DNA of 6,158 nt. It comes from Phycisphaerales bacterium. Its GTDB lineage: Bacteria > Planctomycetota > Phycisphaerae > Phycisphaerales > UBA1924. Position 1 is the first letter of the stretch; the number at the start of each line of letters is the position of its first letter. Made by a program: the position numbers and the translations under genes. A model generated the notes under the pieces. It ran no database searches. It was not told where the DNA came from and was given only the letters and a program-made list of their open reading frames with translations. Below are positions 5,345 to 6,158 of the stretch, one piece after another. The stretch is from positions 1 through 6,158 of the forward strand of contig JALSHW010000023.1 of the NCBI GenBank assembly GCA_026982035.1, in the 5' to 3' direction.

Positions 5345-6158
5345 GTGGGCAAGTTCACCAGATTCCAAGACCTGTTCAACCGCCTCAGTGCCTACCCCCT
5401 GTGGCAGGTGCTTGTTGAACTGCTCATCATCTGGATCATGGTCTACGCCATCCTCCGATTCCTCCAAGGCACCCGCGCCGCACGAGCAATCAAAGGCCTC
5501 ATCTTCGTCCTCATCATCGGAACCCTCGTCGTCCGAGTCTTCGGCCAAGACACCTTCGGACGACTCACCTACCTCTATGACCGAATGCTCGCCGGCTTCG
5601 CCCTCGCCTTGGTCGTTATCTTCCAGCCAGAACTCCGCCGAGCACTCATCAGACTCGGCGAAACCCGCTTCTTCGGCACCTCAGAACGCGGCGCCGCCAC
5701 CATCGCCGCCCATCTCGCCCCGGCCTGCATCTTCCTCTCAAAAGCACGCTTCGGAGCCATCATCGTCATTGAACGACGCGTCGGACTCAAAGCCGTCACC
5801 GAAGGAGGCACCGACCTCGACGCCAAACTCACCGCCGCACTCATCCAAACCATATTCCACCCCGGATCAGCCCTCCATGACCTCGCCGTCGTCATCCGCG
5901 CCGACCGCGTCCACTCCGCAGGCGTACAACTCCCCATGGCCAGCGCAACAGAAATCACCGACCAATCCTTCGGCTCCCGCCACCGCGCCGCACTCGGAGT
6001 CACCAGAGATTCCGACGCCCTCGTCCTCGTCGTCTCCGAAGAAACAGGCAACATCCGCATCGCCCAACGAGGACAACTCTCCGAACCAATCCATCGCGAC
6101 GACCTCGAACCCACCCTCAAAGAACTCCTGGGCCACCCCGACGAAACAGAACCACCCC
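5345..6158 (+). CDS. cdaA: CdaA-type diadenylate cyclase with altered DGA motif (3' end cut by window)
   Basis: CdaA is a membrane-bound enzyme that makes c-di-AMP from two ATP. The 271 codons seen start at GTG and match CdaA order: three hydrophobic segments (about 22-40, 49-66, 82-93), the linker FQPELRRAL (93-101), then the DisA_N cyclase domain with FGAIIVIER (136-144), LDAKL, and GSRHRAALG (210-218). The RHR motif (212-214) and SEETG (231-235) are intact. The catalytic DGA, normally in LHDGAV, reads LHDLAV with D179 kept and Gly replaced by Leu180 (codon CTC, 5882-5884); the usual GISE after RHRAAL reads GVTR (218-221). The family is typically about 270 residues, so only a few are missing. 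It is divergent from the Nfu-like operon. Activity is uncertain because of the motif change. Confidence 0.9.
   Translation, partial: MGKFTRFQDLFNRLSAYPLWQVLVELLIIWIMVYAILRFLQGTRAARAIKGLIFVLIIGTLVVRVFGQDTFGRLTYLYDRMLAGFALALVVIFQPELRRALIRLGETRFFGTSERGAATIAAHLAPACIFLSKARFGAIIVIERRVGLKAVTEGGTDLDAKLTAALIQTIFHPGSALHDLAVVIRADRVHSAGVQLPMASATEITDQSFGSRHRAALGVTRDSDALVLVVSEETGNIRIAQRGQLSEPIHRDDLEPTLKELLGHPDETEPP

Noticed and set aside
5290..5421. Upstream ATG and short frame in the cdaA leader
   Set aside because: It is out of frame with cdaA and has no ribosome site or TAnnnT box at the right distance. The peptide is low-complexity from the C5A3 repeat, so it is probably chance.
5575..6120. Antisense open frames opposite cdaA
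   Set aside because: They lie within the conserved DisA_N coding region, and no domain or start signal is visible.
1..6158. CRISPR array, tRNA, rRNA, insertion sequence or defence system
   Set aside because: No regularly spaced repeats, no cloverleaf-like or rRNA-like sequence, and no transposase, nuclease or toxin-antitoxin gene was found on either strand.

Overview
This is a bacterial chromosomal window carrying housekeeping genes of a Gram-negative-type organism (an outer-membrane lipid A deacylase homologue is present). My best guess at lineage is Planctomycetota, possibly Phycisphaerae. That is a weak inference from gene content, the apparent leaderless starts and overall composition, and no rRNA or marker gene here settles it. 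No phage, insertion sequence, CRISPR array, tRNA or rRNA is visible.

Layout: (1) 1-173: the N-terminus of a His-rich, VIT1/CCC1-type metal transporter runs leftward out of the window, divergent from the next gene across a 69-bp bidirectional promoter region. (2) 174-1283: a secreted outer-membrane beta-barrel of the LpxR/DUF2219 family, with a 14-bp perfect tandem duplication across its stop codon. (3) 1355-3003: purE-purK, overlapping by ATGA, which together convert AIR to CAIR in purine synthesis. (4) 3004-3154: the convergent gap between purK and the glycosyltransferase gene. It is filled by a 107-bp palindromic element made of two inverted, individually folding 29-nt hairpins (REPIN/BIME-like), followed by an 18-bp imperfect tandem repeat. 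(5) 5188 down to 3155 on the minus strand: a compact operon of a stand-alone Nfu N-terminal-domain protein, the adenine glycosylase MutY and a family 2 glycosyltransferase, with 8-nt overlap and 2-nt spacing. (6) 5189-5344: a divergent regulatory region with two perfect 6-6-6 dyads and a C5A3 repeat. (7) 5345-6158: a membrane-bound CdaA-type diadenylate cyclase, nearly complete, whose DGA motif reads DLA.

Two window-wide signals matter. The plus strand is rich in C and A whatever the gene direction, so plus-strand genes end codons in C/A and minus-strand genes in G/T; this looks like a replicational strand skew with the minus strand leading. Four genes also have a TAnnnT box 5-7 nt before the start codon and no Shine-Dalgarno sequence, which suggests leaderless transcripts, whereas the Nfu-like gene and cdaA have purine-rich ribosome sites.

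The strongest leads are the REPIN-like element with compensatory base changes, the altered CdaA active site, and the paired dyads upstream of cdaA.
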